Below, in pieces: positions 63,106 through 64,000 of a stretch of DNA of 64,000 bases. The notes beneath the pieces are model-generated. The model saw only the letters and a program-made list of their open reading frames with translations, made no database searches and was not told the origin of the DNA. This DNA comes from Zygnema cylindricum (taxonomy: Eukaryota > Streptophyta > Zygnematophyceae > Zygnematales > Zygnemataceae): assembly GCA_037447655.1 (NCBI GenBank), contig JBBHKE010000440.1:202934-266933 (forward strand), read 5' to 3'. A program made the translations under genes and the position numbers. Each line of letters starts with the position of its first letter. The stretch's first letter is position 1.

Positions 63106-64000
63106 CTCCCGTTATTTTCTAGTCTAATTTTAATTTTTCGTTTTGTCCACATTTTTCTCTGCAATATTTTAATTTGGGAGAGGGCAAAGGTTTGGTCATC
63201 ATGTCAGCCACCATTTTTTCATCAGATCGTACACAAGTTTGGTTTTATTTTCAACCTCCCCCAAAGCTCAATCTATGTCCATATCAGCTTTGAATGATTG
63301 GTTGGCTGATTGCAATGGGGCCTGTTATCACAAAACCCATGCACCTCCTTTATATACATAATTCGAAACGAGGAGCATTAAGGGTTGTAGAACGGGAAGG
63401 GTATACGCCTCCGGTGGGTGAGCAACCACTTTTTGTTTTTTAACCGAGCGGCCTTCCCCCACATACAATACATATCCAGTGCATCTTCCATAGGTGCATC
63501 CCATAACGCATCACTGGGGTAGTGATATCAGTGTGCTCCCTCCCAAATCAACCATAACTCGCAGTTCCCACCAGATATCTCGACTCTCTTGGCGCCTCCC
63601 AATCTCTCTTCGGGTCGCAAGACTCCACAGAGGACTCTACTAATGCCACTATGTCCGGCCTTGCAGTTGATAAAGTATATCAAACTACCTCCTAATTGTC
63701 TATAAGGATCTGACTTCATAAACTCTCTCTCCTCTGGACTCATCTGATCATCTAAATTTATCACTCTATCTTCTACACTCCCATCACTTACTTTCTTCAA
63801 GTCTATGGGAGTGGTACAACTCTTTGCTTTCTCCATCTGGAATTTCTCAAGCATATTTCCTATTGCTCATTTCTGAGTCCAAATTATATCTTGCCTCCCC
63901 TAAATCCTTCATGCCAAATCTGCATTAAAGATATTTCTTCAACTTATTGAACTTTTCAAAAGACTTACTTAACACCAACAGATCATCCACATAAATTGCA
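63106..64000 (-). pseudogene. Copia R RNase H and RT fragment
   Basis: Frame 63854-63528: MEKAKSCTTPIDLKKVSDGS, SPEEREFMKSDPYRQLGGSLIYFIN. RNase H downstream (63240-63560) is scrambled by small deletions; DITT and TGYVLYVG survive in pieces. The right edge reads the RT motif region (IYVDDLLVLSKSFEK, 64000-63950). Q is the closest copy. Runs off the window. Confidence 0.83.

Noticed and set aside
1-64000. CRISPR arrays, bacterial operons, rRNA, or intron-containing host genes
   Set aside because: None seen. Regular spacer repeats are absent, and all long frames are retroelement proteins or their shadows.

Overview
The window is a heterochromatin-like stretch of a large, repeat-rich eukaryotic genome, most likely a streptophyte plant. 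I found no ordinary host gene. Almost every base can be assigned to LTR retrotransposons: mainly Ty1/copia (gag-protease-integrase-RT-RNase H order) plus three Ty3/gypsy chromovirus copies. Most copies are broken by stops, frameshifts, truncation and nesting. The plant assignment rests on the element types, on chromodomain gypsy elements, and on a copia primer-binding site whose exact 15-mer fits the anticodon arm of plant initiator tRNA-Met as I remember it. The species cannot be read from the sequence, and a non-seed plant is possible.

Layout. 1-2445: copia A (+), truncated in RT and fused to copia B (+, 2446-7381), which ends in a complete LTR. 7382-10492: copia C (-). 10493-11316: truncated copia LTR (-). 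11317-18264: gypsy E (+) with a chromodomain and an extra 3' ORF. 18265-19690: copia LTR U and two inverted RT scraps. 19691-21070: copia V (-) gag start plus LTR. 21071-24077: second gypsy copy F (+) with the same extra ORF. 24078-32843: a D-type LTR scrap, then gag-only element H (-), whose 5' LTR was interrupted by copia D (26913-32117, 5-bp target duplication ATTCT). 32844-36771: LTR and pol pieces I, J and K. 36772-48119: copia L (-), carrying three insertions: young gag-only element G (37446-42001), solo LTR M (duplication CTTAG) and solo LTR N (duplication AATAG). 48120-52380: a P/O complex with a chimeric LTR and a second gag-only element (O). 52381-56595: copia Q (-), interrupted by solo LTR S. 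56596-61880: gypsy T (-) with an intact 1057-codon pol. 61881-62153: purine-rich tract. 62154-64000: copia R (-), running off the edge.

How the parts work together. The copia families share an unusual design. The LTR ends in CA and is followed directly by a site complementary to the anticodon stem-loop of initiator tRNA-Met, as in half-tRNA priming of Drosophila copia. The gag ATG lies inside the LTR, 14, 20, 26 or 59 nt before its end depending on family. All four distances leave the same remainder modulo 3, so LTR end plus primer site encode Gln-Val-Met-Gly in frame. Many LTRs also carry GTAC clusters, two conserved U3 hairpins (one containing a tRNA T-arm/B-box-like sequence on the antisense strand) and an inverted repeat bracketing the polypurine tract. 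Elements G and H keep gag plus relic linker and RNase H pieces but have lost protease, integrase and RT. G has near-identical LTRs and one open 617-codon frame, so it was probably mobilised recently in trans by B/C/Q-type relatives. This gag-only system and the LTR-embedded gag start are the most noteworthy observations.
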